In this document: positions 1 to 8,900 of the stretch, in pieces
Position numbering within the stretch: the first letter of the stretch is position 1
How the letters are laid out: each line of letters starts with the position of its first letter
From: Prevotella sp.
GTDB taxonomy: Bacteria; Bacteroidota; Bacteroidia; Bacteroidales; Bacteroidaceae
Assembly (NCBI GenBank): GCA_024695815.1
Contig: JAILHK010000038.1
Location: 1-51,677, forward strand
DNA length: 51,677 nt
Reading direction: 5' to 3'
The notes under the pieces: model-generated
What the model was told of the DNA's origin: nothing
Database searches by the model: none
Seen by the model: only the letters and a program-made list of their open reading frames with translations
Made by a program: the position numbers and the translations under genes

Positions 1-2
1 AA

Positions 3-338
3 GAGAAGATCGACTTGTTCCGAAGTCTATTCAGAGGACGAGAAGATGTTTTTGCCAAACGGTGGTATAGCAAGTCAACTAATAAATCGGGGTATCAACC
101 TGTCTACAAGAACGAACAGAAAGTGATAATTGAAATGATTATTGCAGATCCGTTCTTATCCGCAAAGGCAATTTCGGAAAAGATTTCGGAAAAGATTTCG
201 GAAAAGATGTCGGAAAAGGAAGGTACCAATGAGAGAACTATTGAAAGGGATCTGTCCAAATTAAAGAAATTGGGCGTTCTCACTCGCGAAGGTGGCCGTA
301 AGGAAGGTAAATGGGTCATCAATGAAAAATACCAATGA
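3..338 (+). CDS. 3' end of a winged-helix protein with a TOTE-primase-like front segment (partial, probable chimera)
   Basis: The frame is open to the left edge, so the gene starts outside the window; the first candidate start inside it is a TTG at 15. The front carries LFRSLFRGREDVF and then KSGYQP followed closely by NE. I recognise this as the N-terminal signature of the archaeo-eukaryotic primase domain of TOTE conflict-system primase-helicases. In that family hundreds of residues follow. Here the frame passes at once into a winged-helix tail (RTIERDLSKLKKLGVL, ending KWVINEKYQ) of the kind that closes AlbA/AAA-4-type ATP-binding regulators. The helix region contains a four-fold SEK repeat. 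Inference: a deletion joined the 5' part of one gene to the 3' part of another, so the product is probably a remnant. The rest of the gene cannot be seen. Confidence 0.6.
   Translation, partial: EKIDLFRSLFRGREDVFAKRWYSKSTNKSGYQPVYKNEQKVIIEMIIADPFLSAKAISEKISEKISEKMSEKEGTNERTIERDLSKLKKLGVLTREGGRKEGKWVINEKYQ
168..218 (+). repeat. 12-bp in-frame tandem repeat (ISEK)n
   Basis: About four copies of a 12-bp unit, aagatttcggaa with minor changes, run through the coding frame and give ISEK-ISEK-ISEK-MSEK in the winged-helix region. The unit is a multiple of three, so copy-number change by slippage would keep the frame. Confidence 0.85.
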
Positions 339-417
339 TAACAAGCGAGTATACCAATTACAAAGGAATGAATTTATTTGGATTATCTTGGCTCTTTGTG
401 AACACAAACCCTATTAC

Positions 418-450
418 ATTGATGGAACAACTTAAAAATGTTCCATCAAT
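418..450. repeat. 12-bp perfect inverted repeat
   Basis: Arms 418-429 and 439-450 (attgatggaaca / tgttccatcaat) are perfectly complementary around a 9-nt loop. The right arm is followed by a second partial copy, gttccatca. There is no T-run, so it is more likely an operator or recombination scar than a terminator. It lies between the partial first gene and the terminator before tRNA-His. Confidence 0.6.
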
Positions 451-481
451 GTTCCATCAAAATTTGAGATGTTGAACATTA

Positions 482-516
482 AAAACCCCTGTAAGTATTT
501 GGCTTACAGGGGTTTT
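482..516. terminator. Strong, probably bidirectional intrinsic terminator
   Basis: A 14-bp perfect stem (482-495 with 503-516) encloses a 7-nt loop. It ends in TTTT on the plus strand and, because the left arm begins with AAAA, also in TTTT on the minus strand. It would end transcription of the first gene and, from the other side, of the tRNA-His transcript. Confidence 0.85.
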
Positions 517-524
517 CTTATGAG

Positions 525-599
525 GGTGCCCGGTGGGACTCGAACCCACGACATTCAGAACCACAATCTGACGCTCTAACCAACTGAACTACGGGCACC
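525..599 (-). tRNA. tRNA-His (GTG)
   Basis: The reverse strand folds as a full cloverleaf. The acceptor arms GTGCCCG (592-598) and CGGGCAC (526-532) pair. The extra G at -1 (599) opposite C73 (525) is the hallmark of tRNA-His. The anticodon loop TTGTGGT gives anticodon GTG, and the T-arm reads GTGGGTTCGAGTCCCAC. The 3' CCA is not encoded. The gene is transcribed on its own from a minus-strand promoter at 685-716. Confidence 0.97.
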
Positions 600-684
600 A
601 TGTTGTCTTTTGTTTCAGAGCTTTCGTTCGACTGAATAAGCGAGCTTATTGTCTATCGTTGCTCTGTCGTTGGTTTTGCGGGTG

Positions 685-716
685 CAAAGGTACGTCTTTT
701 ATTTGATATTGCCAAA
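685..716 (-). promoter_or_regulatory. Promoter of tRNA-His
   Basis: On the minus strand TTTG (713-716), then 20 bp, then TACCTTTG (685-692) matches the Bacteroidetes housekeeping promoter (-33 TTTG, -7 TAnnTTTG). It sits about 85 bp upstream of the mature tRNA. The rest of 600-736 shows nothing else. Confidence 0.75.
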
Positions 717-735
717 TAAAATGGCGACTTTTTTC

Positions 736-759
736 GAAAAAAGCTTCAAATTAATGAAG
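736..759 (-). terminator. Terminator of the rlmN-secG operon
   Basis: On the minus strand, directly after the secG stop, a 5-bp stem with AATTAA loop (744-759) is followed by C and six T residues (737-742). The T-run is itself half of the palindrome at 728-743. Confidence 0.65.
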
Positions 760-760
760 A

Positions 761-1144
761 TTACTCTGCATTCTGCTCTTCAGCCTGTGCAGGGGCGGCT
801 TCCTCAGCGGGTGCAGCAGCCTCTTCCTGTTGTGCAGGACTAGCTCCGAAAGCAGGAACATTGTTGGGATTAGCCTCAGGCGACTCGATGCCATTGAGCA
901 CGGCAGGTGCGTCGTTTTTAGCAGTGGGGAGAACATAAGCGCAAGCAATGCTTACAACAACCATGAATGCTGCGAGGCCCCAAGTGGCTTTCTCAATGAA
1001 GTCTGTGGTCTTGCGAACACCACCAATCTGGTTGTAAGATGCGAAGTTTGATGCCAAACCACCACCTTTTGACTCTTGAATCAGCACAATGCCCACCATG
1101 AGGAAAGCTGCGATTACGATGAGGATAATGAATAATGTGTACAT
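761..1144 (-). CDS. secG: Preprotein translocase subunit SecG
   Basis: Non-essential SecG subunit of the inner-membrane SecYEG channel. The 127-residue product has the family layout: a first membrane helix (about 3-22), the conserved cytoplasmic loop with LIQESKGGGLASNFAS, and a second helix (about 54-74). An Ala/Glu/Gln-rich tail with AEEAAPAQAEE repeats is longer than in E. coli and typical of Bacteroidetes. It is the last gene of the rlmN-pdxA-lptE fusion operon, 5 bp after the TPR gene, and is followed at once by a terminator. Confidence 0.96.
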   Translation of the reverse strand: MYTLFIILIVIAAFLMVGIVLIQESKGGGLASNFASYNQIGGVRKTTDFIEKATWGLAAFMVVVSIACAYVLPTAKNDAPAVLNGIESPEANPNNVPAFGASPAQQEEAAAPAEEAAPAQAEEQNAE

Positions 1145-1149
1145 CTTTT

Positions 1150-1926
1150 TTACTTTTTATTTTTATTATTATTTATAATCAATTTCTCTAAGAAACGAAT
1201 TTGGTCTGCAAAGTAAGCATTTTTTTTCGGATAATCCAAACTTAATCGCTGAATTATTTCTAAAGCTTTGGAATAATTTCCTTGTTTGATATAAATTCGT
1301 GCCAAAGTTTCTGTGAAATAGTCTTCTCCTGGTGCTTTTCCTTCTTCGGCGATGTCTTCGTCGAGTTCTGGCTTCAGGGTAGGGGTCTCTGGGAGAACAA
1401 TTTTGCCCGTGTCATTATTTATGAACGAGTCGATGAGGCTCTGTCCTTTAAGCTTCGGCACAGAGTCTTCCTCCTGATAGTCCTCGCATTCAAGCAGATA
1501 AGCTACGTAATCTACTGCGGCATCAGCCGGTGTAGGCTTGCGTTTCTCCTTCTTTTTGTCAGGTTCAGGTTCGTTTTCTTTGGGAATAGAATCCAGGAAG
1601 TTGTCGATGAGAGAGAGGGTGCGGGTAGAGGTGTCGGCAGACGCCTCGTCCATGGTAGCTTTCAACGTGGTAGCTGTCTCGCTGTTTTTACGTAGCTGGT
1701 AGTGGGCCGCCTCTATCATCTGGAAGAGCACGCGCCGGTCGGTGATATAGATGGCGGCACGGCGCAGTTCGGTATCGAACGACGGATCGTGAAGCAGATA
1801 GAGGTTCTGCAACATGAGCAGTCGTGCGGTCTGGAAATAGGGATAGAGCGCAAGCATGGAGCGCAACTCGTAGAGGGTGTCGCGATCCAGGCGTTCAGGG
1901 TGTTTGATGAGCTCTGCTATTTCCAT
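1150..1926 (-). CDS. TPR-like hypothetical protein
   Basis: I do not recognise a named function. The product (258 residues from the ATG at 1926) has a helical N-terminal half rich in Leu and Arg, an acidic/basic linker (DKKKEKRKPTPADAA) and a C-terminal tetratricopeptide-like pair (LARIYIKQGNYSKALEIIQR). It ends in a Lys/Asn tail. An ATG at 1962 would give 12 more residues but overlap the upstream gene by 14 bp; I prefer 1926 because similarity-like features begin there. There is no signal peptide, so it is probably cytoplasmic. As I recall, the arrangement next to lptE and secG is common in Bacteroidales, which suggests an envelope-related role, but that is inference. Confidence 0.8.
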   Translation of the reverse strand: MEIAELIKHPERLDRDTLYELRSMLALYPYFQTARLLMLQNLYLLHDPSFDTELRRAAIYITDRRVLFQMIEAAHYQLRKNSETATTLKATMDEASADTSTRTLSLIDNFLDSIPKENEPEPDKKKEKRKPTPADAAVDYVAYLLECEDYQEEDSVPKLKGQSLIDSFINNDTGKIVLPETPTLKPELDEDIAEEGKAPGEDYFTETLARIYIKQGNYSKALEIIQRLSLDYPKKNAYFADQIRFLEKLIINNNKNKK

Positions 1927-1948
1927 GATTTCAGTGTTAATGATAGGC

Positions 1949-3628
1949 TTACCAGTTGGCAACGGTTGCGTTGAAAATCTGGTCGCAGATGTCTTTCACC
2001 ATCTGGGTGACCAGCTCCTCTTGCACGGCGTTGAGAGACTGGGTCGTTTCGTAGGTTGCTGTAGAGGTGAACTGGCGTTCGAAGTCTTCAGCATGATTCT
2101 TGTTGTTGGTGAAACGTACGTTGACAGTCATCGACAGCTCCGTCTGTGCCGAGTAGCCCTCGCTGCTTACAGACTTGTTGCGCTGTTCATAGCGTGTGAT
2201 TTCACCATCAATCTTTAGGTCGCCATTGCGTTTCACCTGCATCAGCTTGGTGTGATTGGCGAACTGGTCTTTCAGTTGATTATTGAAAATGTTGGCCATT
2301 GGTCCCCACACATAGTTAGAACGGATGGGGAAGTCGGCCAATGTAATGGTCTTTGTCTTGTTGTAGTCGATGCTGGCACCATTGAACTTATAGCTCACCG
2401 AGCATGACACCAGAATGAGACAAGTGAGGATGGCCATGCCGAACTGCTTCAGACGACGATAAAGCGTGCGGTCGCTGATGCCCAGCTCTTGTGCAGCCTT
2501 CTTACGATTGCCACCATTGCGCTCCAGTGCTTTCTCCAGCATCTGGCGCCCCATCTCGCTGAGGTTCAGGTTCTCTTGCTCAGGCTGTGGATCAATGTAT
2601 TCCTCGGCCTCGGCCTCTTCAAGAATAGGAGTGATGGGATTGATGGTCTGAATGGGTTTGATGGCTTGTGTGGGTGCTGTCTTCACGTCTTCCATCTGCT
2701 TCTTCAGCTGACTCATCTCGCGGCGCATGTCGTTGACGTTGCCACGCAACTCGAAGAGAATCTTATAAAGAATCTCGCGCTCGTTTTCGAACGAGTGGTC
2801 GCTACCTTTGTTGACCACCGCCAATTGCGTGCTCTCGCGATCCTGAGGAATGAACTGCGACAGAATCTCGGGTGTGATAAGACGGTTGGGGCTGAGAATA
2901 GAAATCTGCTCCGTGATATTCTTCAGCTGGCGCACGTTGCCTGGCCACTTATAGCGTGTCAGCATCTGTTTAGCCTCGTCGGTGAGCTGAATACGCTCCA
3001 TCTTGTATTTGTCGGCCATCTGCATGGCAAAGAGACGGAACAACAGCACGATGTCTTCTCCGCGTTCGCGCAGTGGAGGCATCTGTATGGGGATAGAGTT
3101 CAGGCGATAATAGAGGTCCTCGCGGAAGCGACCTTCGCTGATGGCCTGACGGATATTCACGTTGGTAGCAGCTACGATACGTACATCAGTCTTGCGCACC
3201 TCGGTAGCACCTACAGGAATATATTCGCCAGTCTCCAGCACACGCAGCAGACGTGCTTGGGTAGCCAAAGGCAGTTCGCCCACCTCGTCGAGGAATAGGG
3301 TGCCTTTGTTGGCCACTCCAAAGTAGCCAGGCGAGTCGTTGATAGCTCCCGTAAACGAGCCCTTGATATGACCAAAGAGTTCTGAGTCGATGGTGCCCTC
3401 AGGTATAGAGCCACAGTTGATGGCGAAGTATTTCTCGCGTTTGCGTGGAGAGTTGTCGTGAATGACGCGTGGTATAATCTCCTTACCCACACCACTTTCG
3501 CCAACGATGAGTACGCTCAAATCCGTTGGCGCCACCTGTAGGGCGACGTCAAGCACATGGTTCAACGCCTCGCAGTTGCCCACGATGTTGTACCTCTGTT
3601 TGATGGTTTGAAGTTCTGTACTCTTCAT
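1949..3628 (-). CDS. Sigma-54-type activator fused in frame to lipoprotein LptE
   Basis: Residues about 10-245 form an AAA+ sigma-54-interaction domain with Walker A GESGVGKE, the sigma-54 contact loop GSFTGA (GAFTGA in most relatives) and Walker B LFLDEVGELP. There is no receiver or other sensor domain in front. Residues about 350-397 are a FIS-type HTH (RKKAAQELGISDRTLYRRL). Without a stop the frame continues into MAILTCLILVSC, a lipoprotein signal with lipobox LVSC (Cys about 409), and then a complete LptE domain of about 150 residues. LptE is the outer-membrane lipoprotein that plugs LptD for LPS delivery. Elsewhere these are, to my knowledge, two adjacent genes. Here the basic end of the HTH (YRRLKQFG) could act as the signal n-region. 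Either the protein is a membrane-anchored fusion or lptE is translated from the internal ATG near 2437. It is the third gene of the rlmN operon. Confidence 0.9.
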   Translation of the reverse strand: MKSTELQTIKQRYNIVGNCEALNHVLDVALQVAPTDLSVLIVGESGVGKEIIPRVIHDNSPRKREKYFAINCGSIPEGTIDSELFGHIKGSFTGAINDSPGYFGVANKGTLFLDEVGELPLATQARLLRVLETGEYIPVGATEVRKTDVRIVAATNVNIRQAISEGRFREDLYYRLNSIPIQMPPLRERGEDIVLLFRLFAMQMADKYKMERIQLTDEAKQMLTRYKWPGNVRQLKNITEQISILSPNRLITPEILSQFIPQDRESTQLAVVNKGSDHSFENEREILYKILFELRGNVNDMRREMSQLKKQMEDVKTAPTQAIKPIQTINPITPILEEAEAEEYIDPQPEQENLNLSEMGRQMLEKALERNGGNRKKAAQELGISDRTLYRRLKQFGMAILTCLILVSCSVSYKFNGASIDYNKTKTITLADFPIRSNYVWGPMANIFNNQLKDQFANHTKLMQVKRNGDLKIDGEITRYEQRNKSVSSEGYSAQTELSMTVNVRFTNNKNHAEDFERQFTSTATYETTQSLNAVQEELVTQMVKDICDQIFNATVANW

Positions 3629-3685
3629 AATTGGCTGACAAAATTACATATTTTTTCTGAGAATACTGCAATATTGGCAGAAAAA

Positions 3686-4780
3686 TTACTGATTTTGCTC
3701 TTTCTTAGGCTGCGAACGGAAGCGCACCTTCTCGCTCTCGTCGCGCTTCTCGTGGTAGAGCTTTGGCAGCGGGTTGGCCAGAGGCTCGTCGTAGTTGTGG
3801 CGATTGCGATAGATGTCGAGTGCAGCATAGATAGCGTTGCGCATGGACTGTGCATCCATCTCGTTGCGTCCGGCCAAATTGAAGTAGGCACCATGTGCAG
3901 GTGCCGTGCGAACTATGTCGAGTCCGGTGGTGAAACGCACTCCGTTCTCAGGCGTGAGCGTCTTGAAAGGTGTCTGTCCCTGATCGTGATACATGGCCAG
4001 CACACCATCGAAGTAGCTGTAGCTGCCATGTCCGAAGAAGTCGTCGGCAGCATAGGGACCGAAGGCCTGAATACTCTTCTCGGCCAGTTCCTCGACAGCG
4101 GGAACGATAATCTCCTGTTCCTCGTCGCCAAGAGCCCCATCCTCGCCACAGCGAGGGTTCAGAGCCAGGATGGCAATACGTGGATTTGCAATGCGTAGGT
4201 CGCGGCGCAGCGACTCGTGGAAGAGGATTGTCTTCTCCACTATCTTTTGTTTGGTGATAGACTCAGCCACGTCTTTGATTGCCACATGGTTGGTGACCAG
4301 TGCCACGCGCAGACCATCGTTCATCAGGATGGTCAGTCCCTTCTTGCCATCGTTCATCAGGCGCTCAATATAGCTGGTGTGCCCATTGAATCCGCCAATG
4401 CTGTTTTTGAATACAGGAGCTGTGACCAGTACGTCGAACGCCCCGTTCTTGTAGTCCTCGATGGCGCAGTCGATAGCCACCTTGGCAGCCTCGCCAGCTT
4501 CAGGTGTAGGCATGCCCATGTCCACCTTGACTTCCCCTTTGATAACATCCAGCAAGTTCAACTGTCCGTCGCGTGCCTCGCTGGCATTTTTGATGACGTT
4601 GAAGCGCGGCATCGCCTCTAACATCTTACCATAGTATTCAGCCAGTTTCGGCGAGCCATAGATAATGGGTGTGCATAGTTCCAACATGGTAGGGTCTTCG
4701 AAAGCCTTGAGAATGACTTCATATCCTACACCGTTGATATCTCCGTGGGTAATAGCTACCCTGATTTTCTTTTCTTCCAT
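3686..4780 (-). CDS. pdxA: 4-hydroxythreonine-4-phosphate dehydrogenase (PdxA)
   Basis: NAD-dependent oxidation of 4-phosphohydroxy-L-threonine in the DXP-dependent branch of vitamin B6 synthesis; dimeric and cytoplasmic. At 364 residues it has the usual Bacteroidales length. Visible family blocks are THGDINGVGYE at the start, GHTSYIE, VTNHVAIKD, LNPRCGEDG, GPYAADDFFG, AMYHDQGQTPFK and TAPAHGAY. Most relatives have LNPHAGE, whose His is one of three metal ligands. Here that His is Arg, while the other two (NH and YHDQG) are kept. The gene sits between rlmN (21 bp upstream) and the sigma-54/LptE fusion in one operon. It could be a divergent PdxA or a related dehydrogenase. Confidence 0.9.
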   Translation of the reverse strand: MEEKKIRVAITHGDINGVGYEVILKAFEDPTMLELCTPIIYGSPKLAEYYGKMLEAMPRFNVIKNASEARDGQLNLLDVIKGEVKVDMGMPTPEAGEAAKVAIDCAIEDYKNGAFDVLVTAPVFKNSIGGFNGHTSYIERLMNDGKKGLTILMNDGLRVALVTNHVAIKDVAESITKQKIVEKTILFHESLRRDLRIANPRIAILALNPRCGEDGALGDEEQEIIVPAVEELAEKSIQAFGPYAADDFFGHGSYSYFDGVLAMYHDQGQTPFKTLTPENGVRFTTGLDIVRTAPAHGAYFNLAGRNEMDAQSMRNAIYAALDIYRNRHNYDEPLANPLPKLYHEKRDESEKVRFRSQPKKEQNQ

Positions 4781-4801
4781 ATTTAGTTATTGATAGTATT
4801 A

Positions 4802-5878
4802 TCAGGATTGTTGTGACTTCTGTGCCGTGCTCAGCAAACCGCAGGCCGCGAAAATGTCTTGTCCACGACTGGCTCGGATGGTGGTAAACACTCCGTGCTG
4901 CGTCAGGTAGTCGCGCAGTTGTTCCATGCGAGCCTCATTGGCACTGGGCAGGTCCACGTCTGGAATCTCGTGAAAACGAATCAGGTTGACGCGACACTCC
5001 AGCCCTTCGACCAACTTGATAATCTCCTTGGCATGCGTCAGCGAATCGTTGAGTCCGCCAAAACAGATATATTCAAACGAACAACGGCGCTGGTGGGTGA
5101 AGTCATACTGCTTCAGCAGCTCCACCGTCTCGGCGATAGGCATTGCCTTTTCTGCCGGCATCAGGCTGAGACGCTGTTCGTGCAGTGGTGAGTGCATAGA
5201 GATAGCCACGTGGCATTCGCTCTCGTCGAGGAAGCGCTTCAGCTTGCTCTTCACGCCCACGGAGCTCACCGTGATACGCTTAGGACTCCAGGCATAGCCA
5301 TCTGGCGAGGTCAGCAGGTTGGTGACCTGAAGCACACTGTCCAGATTGTCCATCGGTTCTCCCTGTCCCATAAATACGATGTTGGTGAGCAGTTCTCGTT
5401 CCGGCAGCGAATAGATCTGGTTCAGAATGTCGGCAGCAGTCAGGCTGCCCTCGAAACCCTGCTTGCCTGTCTGACAGAACAAGCAGTTCATCTTGCATCC
5501 CACCTGACTAGACACGCATAGCGTACCTCTGTCGCCATCGGGTATGAATACCGTCTCAACGAATTTCTGCGCCTTGTTGTCGCCATTCTCAGCGCTGTCA
5601 GCAAATTCCGAACACCTCACAGGAAACAGGTATTTCACGGTGCCATCCACCGAGCGCTGGCAGTGCAGGGGCTCCATGGCTCCCACGCAGAAATCCTCGG
5701 CCAGTCGTTCGCGGTTGGCTTTCGAGAGGTTCGTCATCTCGTTGATGCTCTTCACGTGCTTATCATAAAGCCACTTAGCAATCTGTCCGCCTGTGAAGGT
5801 TGGCATGCCAAGTTGCTTCACCAACTCTTTCAGTTGTGAAACAGAAAGGCCCATGAGCACTTTTTTTCTATTGTTCAT
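4802..5878 (-). CDS. rlmN: Dual-specificity 23S rRNA/tRNA m2A methyltransferase RlmN
   Basis: Radical SAM enzyme that methylates C2 of A2503 in 23S rRNA and of A37 in some tRNAs. The cluster motif CKMNCLFC (CxxxCxxC) lies in GCKMNCLFCQTGKQGF, the SAM-binding GQGEPMDN follows, and the C-terminal catalytic Cys is in FAACGLL. I chose the ATG at 5878 (MNNRKK...). A longer frame to 5917 would run through the promoter -7 box, and a further ATG at 5854 (MGLSVSQLKEL) is the next alternative. With 5878 only 4 nt separate the -7 box from the start codon, so the mRNA may be leaderless. It is first in the operon that ends with secG. Confidence 0.95.
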   Translation of the reverse strand: MNNRKKVLMGLSVSQLKELVKQLGMPTFTGGQIAKWLYDKHVKSINEMTNLSKANRERLAEDFCVGAMEPLHCQRSVDGTVKYLFPVRCSEFADSAENGDNKAQKFVETVFIPDGDRGTLCVSSQVGCKMNCLFCQTGKQGFEGSLTAADILNQIYSLPERELLTNIVFMGQGEPMDNLDSVLQVTNLLTSPDGYAWSPKRITVSSVGVKSKLKRFLDESECHVAISMHSPLHEQRLSLMPAEKAMPIAETVELLKQYDFTHQRRCSFEYICFGGLNDSLTHAKEIIKLVEGLECRVNLIRFHEIPDVDLPSANEARMEQLRDYLTQHGVFTTIRASRGQDIFAACGLLSTAQKSQQS

Positions 5879-5882
5879 GCTG

Positions 5883-5890
5883 CAAAGGTA
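5883..5890 (-). promoter_or_regulatory. -7 box of the rlmN operon promoter
   Basis: TACCTTTG on the minus strand, 4 nt before the preferred rlmN start. No good -33 TTTG is visible. It stands back to back with the plus-strand box at 5934-5941. Confidence 0.6.
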
Positions 5891-5933
5891 CGTAATTTTT
5901 TCGAGATGTTTCGTCAATTTCGTTGAAAATGAT

Positions 5934-5941
5934 TACTTTTG
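5934..5941 (+). promoter_or_regulatory. -7 box for the glycosyltransferase/SpoIID gene
   Basis: TACTTTTG on the plus strand, 19 nt before the ATG at 5961. The -33 element is not clear. Confidence 0.6.
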
Positions 5942-5960
5942 CACATAAAATTCTAAAACG

Positions 5961-8900
5961 ATGAAAGGGACGATTGATTTTTTCATGCCTTGTAATGATG
6001 TACAAGACGTGGCTCCTGTGCTGGAGCAACTGCGTGGCAGTGTCATGGTGCGCAACATTTGTCTGCTTGTCAACAAACCTCTTGACGTCATTCCAGAGGA
6101 GTGCACCACGTTGGTGGTAAAGGACGTGACATCCACAGAAACGCTGAAGCAGGTGGCACAGATGTCTTTATCCGACTATGTCGTCTTGTTGACAAAACCT
6201 GTACCTATGTCCCTGGGCGAAGGCGCCTTGGAACGCATGGCTCAGGCAGCCAACGACAGTCAGGCTTCGATGGTCTATGCCGACCATTGGGAGAGAAAAA
6301 TAGGCGAGGGTGGGGAGCAGTCTGTTGAGAAGCATCCAGCCATCGACTATCAGTTGGGCTCCATCCGTGATGATTTTGACTTCGGTTCACTCTGGCTGTT
6401 GCGCGGATCCCTGATGCGCCGCTGGGCACAGGAAGAGGCCGATACTTTGTATATATATGGAGGACTTTACCAACTGCATCTCTTCTTGAGTCGTCAGGGC
6501 GAACTGCTCCACCTGAACGAGTTGCTCTATACGGAGGTAGAGTACGACAACCGTGCCTCAGGGGTGAAACAGTTTGACTATGTGAACCCCGCTAACCGCG
6601 ATGTGCAGATAGAGATGGAGCAGGTGGCCACCGAACATCTGAAAGCCATCAATGCCCTGGTTGACCCTTCCGAGGTGATCGACGTGGATTACGACGAGCA
6701 GAACTTTGCCGTGGAGGCCTCTGTGATTATCCCTGTGTTTAACCGCGAGAAGACCATTGTAGATGCGGTGAAGAGCGCCATGAGCCAGGAAACTACCTTC
6801 AAATACAATGTTATTGTGGTGGACAACCACTCTACCGACAACACTGGTGCGCTTTTGGCTGAAGTAAACCAGTCGTTTGCTCCAGGCAAACTGATTGTCC
6901 TGACGCCAGAAAGGAACGACCTGGGTATTGGCGGTTGCTGGAACCTTGCAGTGAACGACGTGCATTGCGGACGCTTTGCCGTACAGTTGGACTCCGACGA
7001 CCTCTATAGCTCGCCAAAGACTCTGCAGACCATCGTCAATGCTTTCCGCGAACAGAAGGCTGCCATGGTGGTAGGCTCCTATCGCATGTGCGATTTCGAA
7101 CTGAACACCCTTCCGCCAGGACTCATCGCCCACAAGGAGTGGACCGAGGAAAATGGTCCCAACAACGCCTTGCGTATCAACGGACTTGGTGCTCCGCGTG
7201 CCTTCTTCACACCCCTGCTGCGCCAGTTCCAGTTGCCCAACACCAGCTATGGCGAAGACTACGCCATGGGTCTGATGTTCTCGCGCTGCTATCGCATAGG
7301 TCGCATCTACGACGAGCTCTACCTGTGTCGCCGATGGGGTGGCAATAGCGATGCCGCACTGAGCATAGATCGCATCAATGCCAACAACCTGTACAAGGAC
7401 CGTCTTCGCACCCTGGAGATACAGGCACGTCAGCGCATGAACGCAGGAAACCATGATCTGTGCGACAGTGCCATAGACCGATTCTTCTTACGCCAGATGA
7501 AGGTGTGGCCCGATACGCGTCGCCGTTATCGCGAACTTGAACATGTGGAGGTTCGCGAGCTGGCACCACAGAATGCCGACCAGGCCACCTTTGACCTGAA
7601 AGTGCAATATAATCCTGCCCGCATCGGCTCCACAGGCGCCAATATCTCAAAGAAGGCACTGGCCGAGCGCCCCTGTTTCCTTTGTGGCAAGAATCGTCCG
7701 CAGGAACAGATGATGAAGACGCTGGACGGCAACTACGAGTTGCTGGTCAACCCATTCCCCATACTCCCCATGCACTTCACGATACCCGTTCGCCACCATC
7801 GTCCGCAGCAAATCCGCCCCATGTTTGGCGAGATGATGCAGCTGTTGGACAAATACCCAGAGCTGACCGTGTTCTATAATGGTCCGCGTTGTGGCGCATC
7901 GGCACCCGATCATGCTCATCTGCAGGCTGGCAGCACAGGCGTATTGCCCTTGCAGAAAGAGTGGCAGCGATTGTCGCGCAACCTGGTCACCGTGGTACAG
8001 AAGGACGAAGACACAGGTATCTATGTGGTAGAAGATTATCCCTGTCCGGCACTGGTCATCCGTTCGCCTAAGCGCCGCAGCGCAGAACGCCTCTTTATGA
8101 GACTTCACGACGTGATGCCCCTAGTCGATGGCGAGACAGAGCCCATGATGAACATCGTGTCGTGGAAGCAAGACGAGAACTATATCGTAGTGGTATTCCC
8201 ACGCCAGAAGCATCGCCCCGACTGCTACTTCAAAGCCGATGACGAGCAGATGATGATTAGTCCTGGTGCCCTGGATATGGCAGGCCTGATTATCACCCCA
8301 CGCCGCGAGGACTTCGAGCGCATTGATGCCGATAGCGCCTTTGCCATCTTACGCGAGTGTGCCATCTCTGACGAAGCTCTGCAGACGTTGGTTGAACGAC
8401 TGAAACAGCGTTTCTTGACCCCTAAGTCCGATTCTGCTGCTGCACAGTGGATCAAGTCTATTGCTGCTGATGGCGAACCCTCTGTCACCGTGGGTATTGT
8501 TAGTGGCGAGAAACTGGAGTTCCAGCTCAATGGCTCGTATACGGCCAAGGGAGAGACGCTGACAGGTCCTCAGGAGGTGAGCATCTCTGAGGGCGGCCTG
8601 TTGTGGCGTGGCCAGCAGTATCGCGAACTGCGCTTCCTGCCTCAAGACGATGCCGCCTCGTTCTCGCTCAACGACGTCACTATTGGTGTTGGGTTCCATT
8701 GGGAGCGCCAGGAACAGCAGACCTTCCGTGGCACGTTGCGACTGGTGGTAGAGAGCGACAAAGTGCTGGCTATCAACGAGCTGCCTGTAGAACAGTATCT
8801 CGAAAGCGTTATCTCGAGCGAGATGAGTGCCACCTCGTCGCCCGAGTTGCTGAAGGCCCATGCCGTCATCTCGCGTTCTTGGCTGTTGTCGCAGAAACAG

